Shown piece by piece: positions 9,513-18,215 of a DNA stretch of 64,000 nucleotides. The translations under genes and the position numbers were made by a program. Position 1 is the first letter of the stretch; every line of letters starts with the position of its first letter. The notes beneath the pieces are model-generated. The model saw nothing but the letters and a program-made list of their open reading frames with translations, made no database searches and was not told the DNA's origin. The stretch comes from Cytophagia bacterium (GTDB taxonomy: Bacteria; Bacteroidota; Bacteroidia; Cytophagales; Spirosomataceae), in contig REAB01000058.1 of assembly GCA_004293645.1 (NCBI GenBank), positions 1 to 64,000 on the forward strand, in the 5' to 3' direction.

Positions 9513-10307
9513 ATGAAACAGTTTATTCTTAGCATTTGTGTTGTTGTTTTTTCAACTGCTGTTGTTTTTTCTCAAACCAAAAAATTGGCCGCTAAACCTG
9601 CCGTCGTAGCCAAAGCCAAAACTGCCGCTACTCCATCTATCAAACCCAAAACAGGTGTTCTTGCCATGACCAACGAAGCCGACTCGGTGGCTTACAGTAT
9701 TGGAATGAACGTAGGGCGTAATCTTAAAAACCAAAACTTGGACAAACTCAATACTGAACTGATTTACAAGGGTTTGCAAGATGTAATGAAGGCCGCGAAG
9801 TGTCAATTGGACGACCCACAAGCCAATGCCGTATTGGGCAAATATTTTGAAAAGCTGCAACGCGAAAAGCAAGCCGAAGAGGCCATAAAGCAAGCCGAAG
9901 AAGCCAAACAATACGAACCGATGAAGTTGGCAGGCGCAAAGTTTTTGGAAGAAAACAAAAAGAAAGACAGCGTAGTAGTTTTGCCCAGTGGTTTGCAATA
10001 CAAAATAATGAAAGCAGGTACTGGCCCAAAACCAACGCTCAATAATACCGTAAAAACGCATTACCACGGCACACTCATGGACGGTACGATTTTTGATAGT
10101 TCTGTACAACGCGGCACACCAGCCGAATTTCCAGTGGGCGGCGTTATTCAGGGTTGGGTAGAAGCCCTGCAACTGATGCCCGTTGGCTCAAAATGGAAAT
10201 TGTTTGTGCCTTATAACTTGGCCTACGGGGAGCGTTCGGCGGGTCCAGCCATCAAACCTTATTCTACGTTGATTTTTGAAGTAGAATTGCTCGAAATTAC
10301 CAAATAA
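9513..10307 (+). CDS. FKBP-type peptidyl-prolyl cis-trans isomerase, exported (FkpA-like)
   Basis: This catalyses cis-trans isomerisation of X-Pro bonds in proteins outside the cytoplasm. The signal peptide ends around VVFSQ. A lysine/alanine-rich linker (to about residue 50) leads to the FKBP N-terminal dimerisation domain (SVAYSIGMNVGRNLK), a charged helix and the C-terminal FKBP domain (residues about 150-263). That domain shows VKTHYHGTLMDGTIFDSS, FPVGGVIQGWVEALQLM, FVPYNLAYGERSAG and LIFEVELLEI, all standard active-site segments. Length and layout match FkpA/Mip proteins. It is followed after 46 bases by the processing protease, and both are envelope quality-control factors. Confidence 0.92.
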   Translation: MKQFILSICVVVFSTAVVFSQTKKLAAKPAVVAKAKTAATPSIKPKTGVLAMTNEADSVAYSIGMNVGRNLKNQNLDKLNTELIYKGLQDVMKAAKCQLDDPQANAVLGKYFEKLQREKQAEEAIKQAEEAKQYEPMKLAGAKFLEENKKKDSVVVLPSGLQYKIMKAGTGPKPTLNNTVKTHYHGTLMDGTIFDSSVQRGTPAEFPVGGVIQGWVEALQLMPVGSKWKLFVPYNLAYGERSAGPAIKPYSTLIFEVELLEITK

Positions 10308-10353
10308 AAGTACGATTACACCATTACTTACCACCAATTACTAATAAAAAACC

Positions 10354-12453
10354 ATGAAACGTTACTTAATTGCGCTGGCTTCTGTATTGCTTTTGAGCCT
10401 CCAACCCGACAGTTCACGCTCGGGCAATGCCGCTTTGCCGCCTTTTAAGGGCGCCGAAGACGATTTAAAACCCACGGTGTCGCAGCAAAAAGTGGAGGCT
10501 TACATTACCAAAATCTTTTCGGGCTACCACTATCGCAAGTTTACGCTCAACGATTCGCTTTCGTCCAAAATGTTTGACAACTACTTGGACGAAATGGATC
10601 GCTCTAAACTCTACTTTTTGGGAAGCGACGTGCAGTATTTTGAAAAATACCGCAATCAACTCGACGACAATCTGAACAACGGTAACTTAGATGCCGCCTT
10701 TGAAATGTACAACACGTTTCGGAAGCGTTACAAAGAGCGAAGTGCTTATATTGAGACGTTGCTCACCAATCCGAAGTTTGATTTTGCGAGCGATGAATCT
10801 TTCAACACCGACCGCGAAAAAGCCGAATGGGCTAAAAACCCCGAAGAACTCAACGAATTGTGGCGCAAAATTATCAAAAACGATGCGCTCGAAATTAAAC
10901 TGAGCGGCAAGTCTGATTCGCTGGTGGTAAGTACGCTCAAAGACCGCTACAAAAACCGCGACCGCAACTTGGGGCGTATCAAGAGCGAGCAGGTGTTTCA
11001 GATGTACATGAACGCTTTCTGTGAAGTACTTGACCCACACACGCGCTACTTTTCGCCCGCCGACTCCGACCGCTTTAAGCAAGAAATGTACAAAAGTCTC
11101 GACGGCATTGGGGCCATGCTCCGCGAAGACGGCAACTACATCAAGGTGGTTTCGATAGTACCTGGCGGAGCGGCTTTTAAAGACAAACGCCTCAAACAAG
11201 ACGATAAAATTGTGGGCGTAGCGCAGGGCGACACGGGCCGCATCGAAGACATTGTGGGCTGGTACGTGGACGATGCCGTCAAAAAAATAAAAGGTACGCG
11301 CGGTTCAGTGGTACGTTTGCAGGTGATTTCGGCCGATGCCCTGCCCAACACCCCGCCCAAAGAAATCAGATTGGTACGCGAAAAAATCAATTTGCAAGAA
11401 TCAAGAGCTACCAAAGAAATTGTAACCATCAACCAAAACAAACGTGATTACAAGATTGGCGTGATTAATCTGCCCTCGTTTTACCGCGACTTTGAGGCGG
11501 CGGGCAAACGTGAGAAAGATTTTGCCAGCACCACCCGCGACGTGCAACGCATGATTGACTCGCTGCGCTTAGAAAACATTGACGGCTTGGTACTCGACCT
11601 TCGTAACAACGGCGGTGGCTCGCTGACCGAGGCCATTTCGCTCACTGGTTTGTTTATTCCAAAAGGTCCTGTGGTGCAAGTAAAAGAATCAACAGGCGAA
11701 ACCGAAACTTACACCGACCCCGACCCGTCGGTGGTGTACGACGGGCCTTTGGCGGTGCTTATCAACCGTTTTAGTGCGTCGGCATCGGAGATTTTTGCGG
11801 CGGCCATTCAAGATTACAAGCGCGGCTTGGTAATTGGCGAGCAAACCTACGGTAAAGGCACGGTGCAAACCATGGTGGACTTGAACCAATGGATGCCCCG
11901 CGAAACCGACAAATTGGGCCAAGTAAATATCACAGTTCAGAAGTTTTACCGCATCAACGGCAGCAGCACGCAGCGCAAAGGCGTAACCCCCGACGTGGAG
12001 TTTCCGTCGGCGTTTAGTGCCGAGGAGTATGGCGAAAGCTCGCAACCTACTGCCTTGCCTTGGGACCAAATAGCGTCAAGCCGTTTTGATTTGAGCAAAT
12101 CCCTCAACGACAAGCAAGTGGGTAAACTCAAAGAAAAGCACCAGCAACGCATGAAGTCGGATGTGGAACTCAAAAAATTGGTAGAAGAATTGGACTTATT
12201 CCGCAAAGCCCGCGAAAACAAAGTGGTGTCGTTGCAAGAAACCAAACGCAAGAAAGAACGCGATGAAGCGGAAAGAAAACGCGAAGCCCTCAAAAAACTA
12301 AGCGGCGACGAACTCGACGACGACGAAGACGCGCCAAGCACCGCGCCCAAAGCCAAGAAAAAGAAAAAGGACATTTATTTGCTCGAAGCAAGCCGCGTCT
12401 TAACCGATTATATCATTGTCGGTAAATCGCCCAGTTTGGCCAATAGGTTGTAG
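10354..12453 (+). CDS. Carboxy-terminal processing protease (S41, Prc/Tsp type)
   Basis: This S41-family periplasmic serine protease trims or degrades proteins from the C-terminus. After a signal-like N-terminus the protein has the long helical region of Tsp/Prc. A PDZ domain follows at about 245-340 (LDGIGAMLREDGNYIKVVSI). The catalytic core (about 365-550) holds GLVLDLRNNGGGSLTEAI, then SASASEIFAAAIQDYKRG with the nucleophilic Ser near residue 475, and GEQTYGKGTVQ with the general-base Lys near residue 501. The C-terminal domain (about 555-699) is charged, with a poly-Asp stretch and a KAKKKKK run. The 699-residue length is that of the large Prc class rather than the short CtpA class. It ends just before a strong bidirectional terminator. 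Confidence 0.93.
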   Translation: MKRYLIALASVLLLSLQPDSSRSGNAALPPFKGAEDDLKPTVSQQKVEAYITKIFSGYHYRKFTLNDSLSSKMFDNYLDEMDRSKLYFLGSDVQYFEKYRNQLDDNLNNGNLDAAFEMYNTFRKRYKERSAYIETLLTNPKFDFASDESFNTDREKAEWAKNPEELNELWRKIIKNDALEIKLSGKSDSLVVSTLKDRYKNRDRNLGRIKSEQVFQMYMNAFCEVLDPHTRYFSPADSDRFKQEMYKSLDGIGAMLREDGNYIKVVSIVPGGAAFKDKRLKQDDKIVGVAQGDTGRIEDIVGWYVDDAVKKIKGTRGSVVRLQVISADALPNTPPKEIRLVREKINLQESRATKEIVTINQNKRDYKIGVINLPSFYRDFEAAGKREKDFASTTRDVQRMIDSLRLENIDGLVLDLRNNGGGSLTEAISLTGLFIPKGPVVQVKESTGETETYTDPDPSVVYDGPLAVLINRFSASASEIFAAAIQDYKRGLVIGEQTYGKGTVQTMVDLNQWMPRETDKLGQVNITVQKFYRINGSSTQRKGVTPDVEFPSAFSAEEYGESSQPTALPWDQIASSRFDLSKSLNDKQVGKLKEKHQQRMKSDVELKKLVEELDLFRKARENKVVSLQETKRKKERDEAERKREALKKLSGDELDDDEDAPSTAPKAKKKKKDIYLLEASRVLTDYIIVGKSPSLANRL

Positions 12454-12464
12454 TAAAAAGATAA

Positions 12465-12510
12465 CGCGAGCCTCTGGCTCGCACTGATTATTAAAAGGTC
12501 TCCGACCTTT
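12465..12510. repeat. Two small tandem hairpins after the protease gene
   Basis: GCGAGCC-TCT-GGCTCGC (12465-12481) and AAAGGTC-TCC-GACCTTT (12494-12510) are perfect 7-bp stems with 3-base loops immediately upstream of the larger terminator. They may be part of the transcription end or a small dispersed repeat. Confidence 0.6.
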
Positions 12511-12516
12511 GGGAAA

Positions 12517-12550
12517 ACAAAGAGAGCCACTGAAAAGTGGCTCTCTTTGT
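12517..12550. terminator. Bidirectional intrinsic terminator between protease and leuA genes
   Basis: A perfect 14-bp stem (ACAAAGAGAGCCAC / GTGGCTCTCTTTGT) encloses the loop TGAAAA. It lies between the convergent protease and leuA genes. A/T-rich flanks on both sides allow use in either direction. Confidence 0.85.
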
Positions 12551-12554
12551 TGGT

Positions 12555-13709
12555 TTATGCTTCAATCAGCACTTTGGCCAATTCTACCAAATCACCGTCG
12601 TTTACTTCTTTTTTTATGTCGGCCACTTCCAAAAACTGCTGGTAAACAACGTCGAGAGTGGGTTTGTCGAACGAGAAGCCGAGCAGTTCGAGGCGGTGTT
12701 TCAAGGCATGGCGACCGCTGCGGGCGGTCAGTATAATCATAGATTTGTCCACACCCACGTCGTGCGGATTCATAATTTCGTAATTGAGCGAATTTTTCAA
12801 AAAGCCATCTTGGTGAATACCCGATGAGTGCGCAAAAGCATTGCGCCCCACAATGGCTTTGTTGGCCTGCACGGGCATCCGCATCATTTTTGATACCAAT
12901 TGACTCGTTGGAAATAGCAAAGGCGTATTAACGTTGGTGTGATAACCCATTTCGGGGCGTACTTTCAACGCCATTACCACTTCTTCGAGCGATGTATTGC
13001 CCGCTCGCTCGCCAATGCCGTTCATGGTTACCTCTACTTGCCGCGCTCCGTTCATCACACCCGCCAGCGTGTTGGCCGTAGCCAGTCCCAAATCGTTGTG
13101 ACAATGAATCGAAATAATGGCTTGGTGAACGTTGTCGGTGTGTTCAAAAATATACTTTATTTTGTTGCCATACTCGTCTGGAAAACAATAGCCCGTCGTA
13201 TCGGGAATGTTCACAACCGTAGCCCCTGCCGCAATAACCGACTGCACCAAGTGGGCCAAAAAGGCCAAATCGGCGCGACCAGCGTCTTCGCAGTAAAATT
13301 CTACATCTTCTACGTAGCTCTTGGCTTGTTTGACGGCGGCCACTGCTTGCTCCACAATTTTTTCGCGGGTGCTGTTAAATTTATGCTGAATGTGAATATC
13401 CGACGACCCCAGTCCCGTGTGAATACGCCCGCGTTTGGCATATTTGAGTGCCTCCCCCGCCGCGTCAATGTCGCCCTTCACCGCCCGCGAAAGCGCGCAA
13501 ATGATGGGTTCGCGCACGGCCTTTGAAATCTCAACCACCGACCGAAAATCGCCTGGACTTGAAATTGGAAAACCTGCTTCGAGCACATCAACGCCCAGTT
13601 TTTCGAGTTCTTTGGCAATCGTAATTTTTTCGTCGGTTGTTAATTGGCTGCCAGGCACTTGCTCGCCGTCACGCAGGGTGGTGTCAAAAATATAAACTCG
13701 CTGGCTCAT
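12555..13709 (-). CDS. leuA: 2-isopropylmalate synthase, short form
   Basis: This enzyme condenses acetyl-CoA with 2-oxoisovalerate in the first committed step of leucine synthesis. The HMGL-like TIM barrel is complete: [13 protein letters not shown] at the start (catalytic Arg and metal-binding Asp), SDIHIQHKF, then [10 protein letters not shown] and the HCHNDLGLA metal-binding histidines. [18 protein letters not shown] and [12 protein letters not shown] complete the set. At 384 residues it ends where the regulatory C-terminal LeuA dimer domain would begin, so classical allosteric leucine inhibition may be absent. Short forms are usual in Bacteroidota, and related homocitrate or citramalate synthases cannot be fully excluded. 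The leader upstream, with a Leu-rich peptide and terminator, supports the leucine assignment. Confidence 0.9.
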   Translation of the reverse strand: MSQRVYIFDTTLRDGEQVPGSQLTTDEKITIAKELEKLGVDVLEAGFPISSPGDFRSVVEISKAVREPIICALSRAVKGDIDAAGEALKYAKRGRIHTGLGSSDIHIQHKFNSTREKIVEQAVAAVKQAKSYVEDVEFYCEDAGRADLAFLAHLVQSVIAAGATVVNIPDTTGYCFPDEYGNKIKYIFEHTDNVHQAIISIHCHNDLGLATANTLAGVMNGARQVEVTMNGIGERAGNTSLEEVVMALKVRPEMGYHTNVNTPLLFPTSQLVSKMMRMPVQANKAIVGRNAFAHSSGIHQDGFLKNSLNYEIMNPHDVGVDKSMIILTARSGRHALKHRLELLGFSFDKPTLDVVYQQFLEVADIKKEVNDGDLVELAKVLIEA

Positions 13710-13773
13710 ACAATGTGGGGTTGTGTTTTAGCTATTGTGGGTTTGTTATTAAAATTATTATTTTGTTTCACAA

Positions 13774-13808
13774 AAAACGCTCTTTCTCGAATTGAGAAAG
13801 AGCGTTTT
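13774..13808 (-). terminator. Attenuator terminator hairpin upstream of leuA
   Basis: A perfect 15-bp stem (AAAACGCTCTTTCTC / GAGAAAGAGCGTTTT) with a 5-base loop is followed on the minus strand by TTTTTT. It sits 65 bases before the leuA start and downstream of a consensus promoter, so it would stop leuA transcription unless an alternative structure forms. Confidence 0.85.
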
Positions 13809-13832
13809 AGTTTATGCAAACCATACCCTTTC

Positions 13833-13886
13833 TCACGGCGTGCGTGCGAGCAAAAGTGAGCGAAGGGTTTGGTAATGGAATATCAT
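13833..13886 (-). CDS. leu leader peptide, 17 residues
   Basis: The peptide is MIFHYQTLRSLLLARTP. Four of 17 codons are leucine (CTT, then CTT-TTG-CTC in a row), as expected for a sensor of charged leucyl-tRNA. The ATG is preceded by an A-rich stretch, the usual Bacteroidota start context. It lies within the presumed transcript between the promoter at 13938-13968 and the terminator at 13774-13808, and its stop codon falls inside the segment that switches between the two alternative stems. Enterobacterial leuL, with four consecutive leucines, works in the same way, though no sequence kinship is claimed. Confidence 0.7.
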   Translation of the reverse strand: MIFHYQTLRSLLLARTP

Positions 13887-13937
13887 TTTTGGCCTTGAAA
13901 ATCTTGGCGAAATTTCGCTCTGTGCGTATTTCCACCA

Positions 13938-13968
13938 CAAAAGTAGTCGAATATTTTATTGGTGCAAA
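13938..13968 (-). promoter_or_regulatory. Bacteroidota-type promoter of leuA
   Basis: On the minus strand TTTG, a 19-base spacer and TACTTTTG match the Bacteroidota sigma consensus TTTG-N19-TAnnTTTG exactly. Transcription would start near 13930, giving a leader of about 220 bases before leuA. Confidence 0.7.
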
Positions 13969-14012
13969 TAATTTTCAAAAAAATAACCAACTTCGGCCTC
14001 ACAACCCACCGC

Positions 14013-14513
14013 ATGATTATCGTCAAATTGCACGGTGGACTGGGAAAGCAGCTTTTTCAGGACGCTTTTGGGCGCGCTTTTGCCCATTTATTAGGCACCG
14101 AGTTGCAGCTTGATGTTTTTTTGTTGGCAAAGTTTACGTTATTTTGAAGCCATCAAGGCCGAACTTCGCCAAGATTTAGGCTTCCCATTTTTTATTGCCA
14201 AAAATGCCCTGAAATCCGTACAAAAACAAGAAAAAAAACAGCACTATTTTTGTGTTTTCGGGCGATGCAGCTTGGTGTAAAAAACCTTAACACACCAATT
14301 GCAACGGTTTTTGTGGAGAATGTTGTTAATTTACGGAACGAATTTGAGTTGATGTGCCGCTGCAAACACCACATCATGGCCAACAGCACGCTGAGTTGGT
14401 GGGCGGATTGGCTTAACACAAACCTGGCAAAAATGGTGATTGCACCCCAAAGATGGTTCAACGACCATGCCACACGCAGAGTTTATTGCCCAATGATTGG
14501 GAAAAATCAATAG
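14013..14513 (+). pseudogene. Decayed GT11 alpha-1,2-fucosyltransferase-like gene
   Basis: The N-terminus reads MIIVKLHGGLGKQLFQDAFG, the donor-binding start of family GT11, but stops at about 14147. A second block in another frame encodes FSGDAAWCKK, and after a shift in the AAAAAA run near 14280 it continues as NLNTPIATVFVEN. The GT11 C-terminal signature HHIMANSTLSWWADWLN and VIAPQRWF then follow. The whole spans about 500 bases, whereas intact genes need about 870, so a large internal deletion accompanies at least two frame breaks. The product would have used GDP-fucose on a surface glycan. Confidence 0.75.
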
Positions 14514-14526
14514 TTAAAAGTTTACC

Positions 14527-15414
14527 ATGAAGCCTTTTTTGATTCATCTATTCGTTCATTTAGTCCTCCTTGCACCAGTTATGTCGCAAACGCCTACTTT
14601 CGATTGGCAAGGCCATCGTGGTTGCCGTGGTTTGATGCCCGAAAACACCATTCCTGCTTTTTTGAAAGCCTTAGAATTGGGCGTAAACACGCTCGAACTC
14701 GACGTTGTTATTTCAAAAGACCGCCAAGTGGTGGTGTCGCACGAACCGTATTTTAACCCCGCTATTTCGACTGCGCCCAGCGGCCAACCCGTGCCGAAGG
14801 GGAGCAAAATAAACCTCTACGAAATGGCTTATGCCGACATCAAAAGTTATGACGTGGGGGCACGGGGCAACGCCGCCTTTGCCGACCAACAAAAATTGCC
14901 CACCTACAAGCCGCTGCTCACCGAAGTGATAAAGGCTGCCGAAGAGTACCGTAAGAAAAATAATTTGGCGAATTTTGGCTATAACATTGAGCTAAAAAGC
15001 GAAGCCAATGAGTATGACAAATGGCAACCGCAGCCCGCTGTTTTTTGTGATTTGGTGTATGATGTTATTGCCCAAATGCTGCCTTCGACGCGCGTAACGG
15101 TCCAAAGTTTTGATTTCAATATCTTGAAACATTGGAAAAAACAAACCGACGCGGGCGCGTACAAAAAACTAACCCTTGCGGCTTTGGTGAACAACTTGAA
15201 AGGCATTGAGCAAAACATCAAAGACCTTGGATTTCAACCTGATATTTACAGCCCTTTTTATAAATTATTGAACCCCAAAAAAGTAAAACAACTCCACGCA
15301 CTGGGCATTAAAGTAATACCCTGGACGGTAAACACCACCGCCGAAATGCAAGAACTGCGGGCAATGGGCGTGGACGGCATCATTACTGACTACCCAAATC
15401 GCATTCCAAAATGA
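14527..15414 (+). CDS. Glycerophosphodiester phosphodiesterase family protein, exported
   Basis: This hydrolyses glycerophosphodiesters to an alcohol and glycerol 3-phosphate, and probably acts in the periplasm. A signal peptide ends around APVMSQ. The TIM-barrel GDPD signature follows: GHRGCRGLMPENTIPAFLKA, containing the catalytic His-Arg pair and the Glu of PENT, then LELDVVISKDRQVVVSHEP with the metal-binding E-x-D and second His. The barrel closes with GIKVIPWTVNTTAEM and VDGIITDYPNRI. A length of 295 residues is normal. The stop overlaps the start of the GH3-type gene by four bases (ATGA), so the two are co-translated. Confidence 0.92.
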   Translation: MKPFLIHLFVHLVLLAPVMSQTPTFDWQGHRGCRGLMPENTIPAFLKALELGVNTLELDVVISKDRQVVVSHEPYFNPAISTAPSGQPVPKGSKINLYEMAYADIKSYDVGARGNAAFADQQKLPTYKPLLTEVIKAAEEYRKKNNLANFGYNIELKSEANEYDKWQPQPAVFCDLVYDVIAQMLPSTRVTVQSFDFNILKHWKKQTDAGAYKKLTLAALVNNLKGIEQNIKDLGFQPDIYSPFYKLLNPKKVKQLHALGIKVIPWTVNTTAEMQELRAMGVDGIITDYPNRIPK

Positions 15415-16940
15415 GTTTATTGAACGACGTAATGCTGTTTTTTATGAAACGCCGCGCCGAGCGAATCAAGCACTTCATGGCCAATCCAGTGGAGGTGCAG
15501 CACACGGTTTTTCATCAATTGATTGAGGCCGCCCGCCACACCGTTTGGGGAGAAAAATACAATTACAGCAGCATTCAGACCATTCAAGATTTTCAGAACC
15601 GCGTGCCTATTTCTACCTACGAAGACCTGTATCCATACATTGAACGGGTGCTGAAAGGTGAGCAAAACGTGCTGTGGCCGTCTGATGTGGAGTGGTTTGC
15701 CAAGTCGTCGGGCACTACCAACGCCCGCAGTAAGTTCGTACCCATCACGCCCGAGTCGCTCGAAGAAAGCCACTACCGAGGCGGCAAAGATGTGATGACG
15801 TTGTTTTCGCAAAACCGCCCCGAAACCGGTATTTTTGAAGGAAAAGGGCTTTCGATTGGCGGTAGTTTGCACCCCAATTTGTTTAACGAAGTAGGTGGCG
15901 CCATGGTAGGCGATGTTTCGGCCATTATCATGAAAAACCTCCCCACTTGGGCTGAGTACATTCGCACGCCGCCCCTTGAAGTGGCGCTTTTGGACAAATG
16001 GGAAGACAAACTCGACCAAATGGCCGCGCTGTGCGTCCAAGAAAACGTAACCAGTATTTTGGGCGTTCCTACGTGGGTAATTGTGCTATTGGAGCGCATC
16101 ATGGCTCAAACGGGGGCAAAATCTATGCTCGAAGTGTGGCCTAATTTTGAGGTTTTTGTGCACGGTGCGGTGGCTTTTCACCCTTACCGCGATTTGTTTG
16201 CAACCCAATTTTTCCCGTCGGAGCGCGTTTCGTACCTCGAAACTTATAACGCATCAGAAGGCTGCTTTGCCATTCAAGACGACCTTGCACGGCCCAACGA
16301 AATGCTGCTGATGCTCGATTATGGCATTTTTTATGAGTTTGTGGCCATGGAAGACCTCGCCCGTACCCAGCCGCGTGCGCGCACGCTCGACGAAGTAGAA
16401 CTGGACAAAAACTACGCAATGCTTATTTCGACCAACGGGGGGCTTTGGCGGTATCTCATTGGCGACACCGTTAAGTTTACGTCCAAATATCCGTTTAGAA
16501 TTAAGGTGAGCGGCCGCACCAAGCACTTTATCAATGCTTTTGGCGAAGAACTCATTGTTGAAAACGCCGATGCGGCCATCACACACGCTTGCGACCAAAC
16601 GGATGCCACCATCAATGAATACACGGCTGGGCCTGTTTACATTCAAAACAAACAAAAAGGTCGCCACGAGTGGATTGTGGAGTTTAGCCGCCCACCCGCC
16701 GACTTTGAGAAATTTACCCACCTGCTCGACACCCGTTTACGCGAACTAAACTCCGACTACGATGCCAAACGCTACCAAGATTTGGCGCTGCTGTTGCCCC
16801 TTTTGCGGCAAGTACCCGCTGGTACTTTTTACGAATGGATGGCCAAGCGCGGTAAGTTGGGTGGCCAAAACAAAGTGCCACGCCTCAGCAACTCGCGCGA
16901 GTACGTAGAGGGTATTTTGGAAATGGTGGGAATTGCTTAA
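15411..16940 (+). CDS. GH3 auxin-responsive promoter family protein (acyl-adenylate-forming)
   Basis: This 509-residue cytosolic protein belongs to the GH3 superfamily, whose plant members adenylate carboxylic acids and join them to amino acids. Visible are the ATP-binding WFAKSSGTTNARSKFVPIT segment, the YNASEGCFAIQDD motif, and WRYLIGDTVKF followed by KVSGRTKHFINAFGEELI, all conserved in the family. The bacterial substrate is unknown. It is coupled to the GDPD gene by a four-base overlap. The pairing recurs in Bacteroidota annotations as far as I recall, but no shared pathway is established. No signal peptide was found. Confidence 0.9.
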   Translation: MSLLNDVMLFFMKRRAERIKHFMANPVEVQHTVFHQLIEAARHTVWGEKYNYSSIQTIQDFQNRVPISTYEDLYPYIERVLKGEQNVLWPSDVEWFAKSSGTTNARSKFVPITPESLEESHYRGGKDVMTLFSQNRPETGIFEGKGLSIGGSLHPNLFNEVGGAMVGDVSAIIMKNLPTWAEYIRTPPLEVALLDKWEDKLDQMAALCVQENVTSILGVPTWVIVLLERIMAQTGAKSMLEVWPNFEVFVHGAVAFHPYRDLFATQFFPSERVSYLETYNASEGCFAIQDDLARPNEMLLMLDYGIFYEFVAMEDLARTQPRARTLDEVELDKNYAMLISTNGGLWRYLIGDTVKFTSKYPFRIKVSGRTKHFINAFGEELIVENADAAITHACDQTDATINEYTAGPVYIQNKQKGRHEWIVEFSRPPADFEKFTHLLDTRLRELNSDYDAKRYQDLALLLPLLRQVPAGTFYEWMAKRGKLGGQNKVPRLSNSREYVEGILEMVGIA

Positions 16941-16988
16941 TTTTGAGAAAAAGTTGAAATATAATTTTGCTAAAAAACAAAACCAAGA

Positions 16989-18215
16989 ATGGCAGTATCA
17001 ACATATAGCGACATCAAAGAAAAATTAAATATCAAAATTGATAAGCACTTAAATGATGGATTTGCCCACCTGACGCACTATTGGCAGAACCACACAAATG
17101 GGGTTTCTCATTACTTTAAATCACAGGCCTTAGAGTATCTTCAAGAAGATCTCTTGTCAGTTGTTGAAGACCTTGAGCAACTTTACATTCCGCTGAAGTT
17201 TGATGTTCCATTTCCCCCAGTTTCAAAGCCAAAGTTTAAGTTTATAGACCTATTCGCTGGAATTGGAGGCATTCGTTTAGCCTATCAGAACTTGGGGGGC
17301 AAATGTGTATTTACGAGCGAGTGGAACAATTTTGCAAAAAAAACATACGAAGCTAATTTTGGAGAAGTTCCGTTTGGGGATATTACAAAAATTGATGAGG
17401 CTGCTATTCCCGACCACGATGTTTTACTGGCAGGCTTTCCGTGTCAGCCATTTTCGATTGCAGGGGTTAGTAAAAAAAATGCCTTAGGGAGAAATCATGG
17501 ATTTTTAGATGAAACGCAAGGGACGCTGTTTTTTGATATTGCCCGTATTTTGGAGCATAAGAGACCCGCAGCTTTTATGTTAGAAAATGTAAAAAACCTT
17601 GTGTCTCACGACAAAGGCAACACCTTTAAAGTGATACGCAACACGCTAACTGAGTTAGGATATTCTGTTCACTATAAAGTTTTGGACGGGAAGCACTTTG
17701 TTCCACAACACAGAGAAAGAATCATAATAGTAGGCTTTAAGAATGAAATATTTGATGGAAACGAAAATTTTACTTTTCCTCAACTACCTGAGCAAACGGC
17801 AAAAATTAAAGATATTCTTGAAGAAGATGTCTATGCGAAATATACATTATCTGATAAGCTTTGGCTGTATCTTCAAAATTACGCCAATAAGCACAAGGAG
17901 AAAGGCAATGGATTTGGATTTGGTATGACCGATTTGAGTGGCATATCAAGAACGCTTTCAGCACGCTATTACAAAGATGGTTCAGAAATTTTACTGCCCC
18001 AAGACGGCCTTAACCCAAGAAGATTGACCCCAAGAGAATGTGCCAGATTACAAGGTTTTCCAGATAGTTTTATTATTCCTGTTTCTGACAATCAGTCGTA
18101 TAAACAATTTGGCAATTCAGTAACAGTACCGCTTATCCAGGCAGTTGGTGTGCAATTGGTCAAATCATTATTATCAATACATGAATCTCCAAAATTTACA
18201 AAAGCTGTTTATTGA
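16989..18215 (+). CDS. DNA cytosine-5 methyltransferase, Dcm/EcoRII-like
   Basis: This transfers a methyl group to C5 of cytosine in a short DNA site. The ten-motif C5 fold is complete: motif [21 protein letters not shown], then [19 protein letters not shown], motif [13 protein letters not shown] with nucleophile Cys152, motif [10 protein letters not shown], motif VIII (FVPQHRERI) and the C-terminal [12 protein letters not shown]. The FTSEWN segment and overall form are closest in memory to E. coli Dcm and M.EcoRII, which modify CCWGG. About 75 extra N-terminal residues precede motif I. It overlaps the restriction gene by 35 bases. Clearly lower GC than neighbouring genes indicates a transferred cassette. 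Confidence 0.93.
   Translation: MAVSTYSDIKEKLNIKIDKHLNDGFAHLTHYWQNHTNGVSHYFKSQALEYLQEDLLSVVEDLEQLYIPLKFDVPFPPVSKPKFKFIDLFAGIGGIRLAYQNLGGKCVFTSEWNNFAKKTYEANFGEVPFGDITKIDEAAIPDHDVLLAGFPCQPFSIAGVSKKNALGRNHGFLDETQGTLFFDIARILEHKRPAAFMLENVKNLVSHDKGNTFKVIRNTLTELGYSVHYKVLDGKHFVPQHRERIIIVGFKNEIFDGNENFTFPQLPEQTAKIKDILEEDVYAKYTLSDKLWLYLQNYANKHKEKGNGFGFGMTDLSGISRTLSARYYKDGSEILLPQDGLNPRRLTPRECARLQGFPDSFIIPVSDNQSYKQFGNSVTVPLIQAVGVQLVKSLLSIHESPKFTKAVY

Larger units (their letters stand above)
13774..13886 (-). promoter_or_regulatory. leuA transcription attenuator (leader peptide, 1:2, 2:3 and 3:4 stems)
   Basis: Reading the minus strand, segment 1 (CCCTTCGCTCAC, 13856-13867) lies over the Leu codons of a 17-codon leader gene. 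Segment 2 (GTGAGAAAGGG, 13826-13836) overlaps its stop codon and can pair with segment 1 (CTCAC:GTGAG, CCCTT:AAGGG). The GAGAAAG of segment 2 can instead pair with CTTTCTC (13794-13800), the first arm of the terminator. This is the layout of a ribosome-mediated attenuator. Stalling at Leu codons would cover segment 1, free segment 2 to form the antiterminator and let leuA be read. Pairings were found by eye, and no folding energies were computed. Confidence 0.75.
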
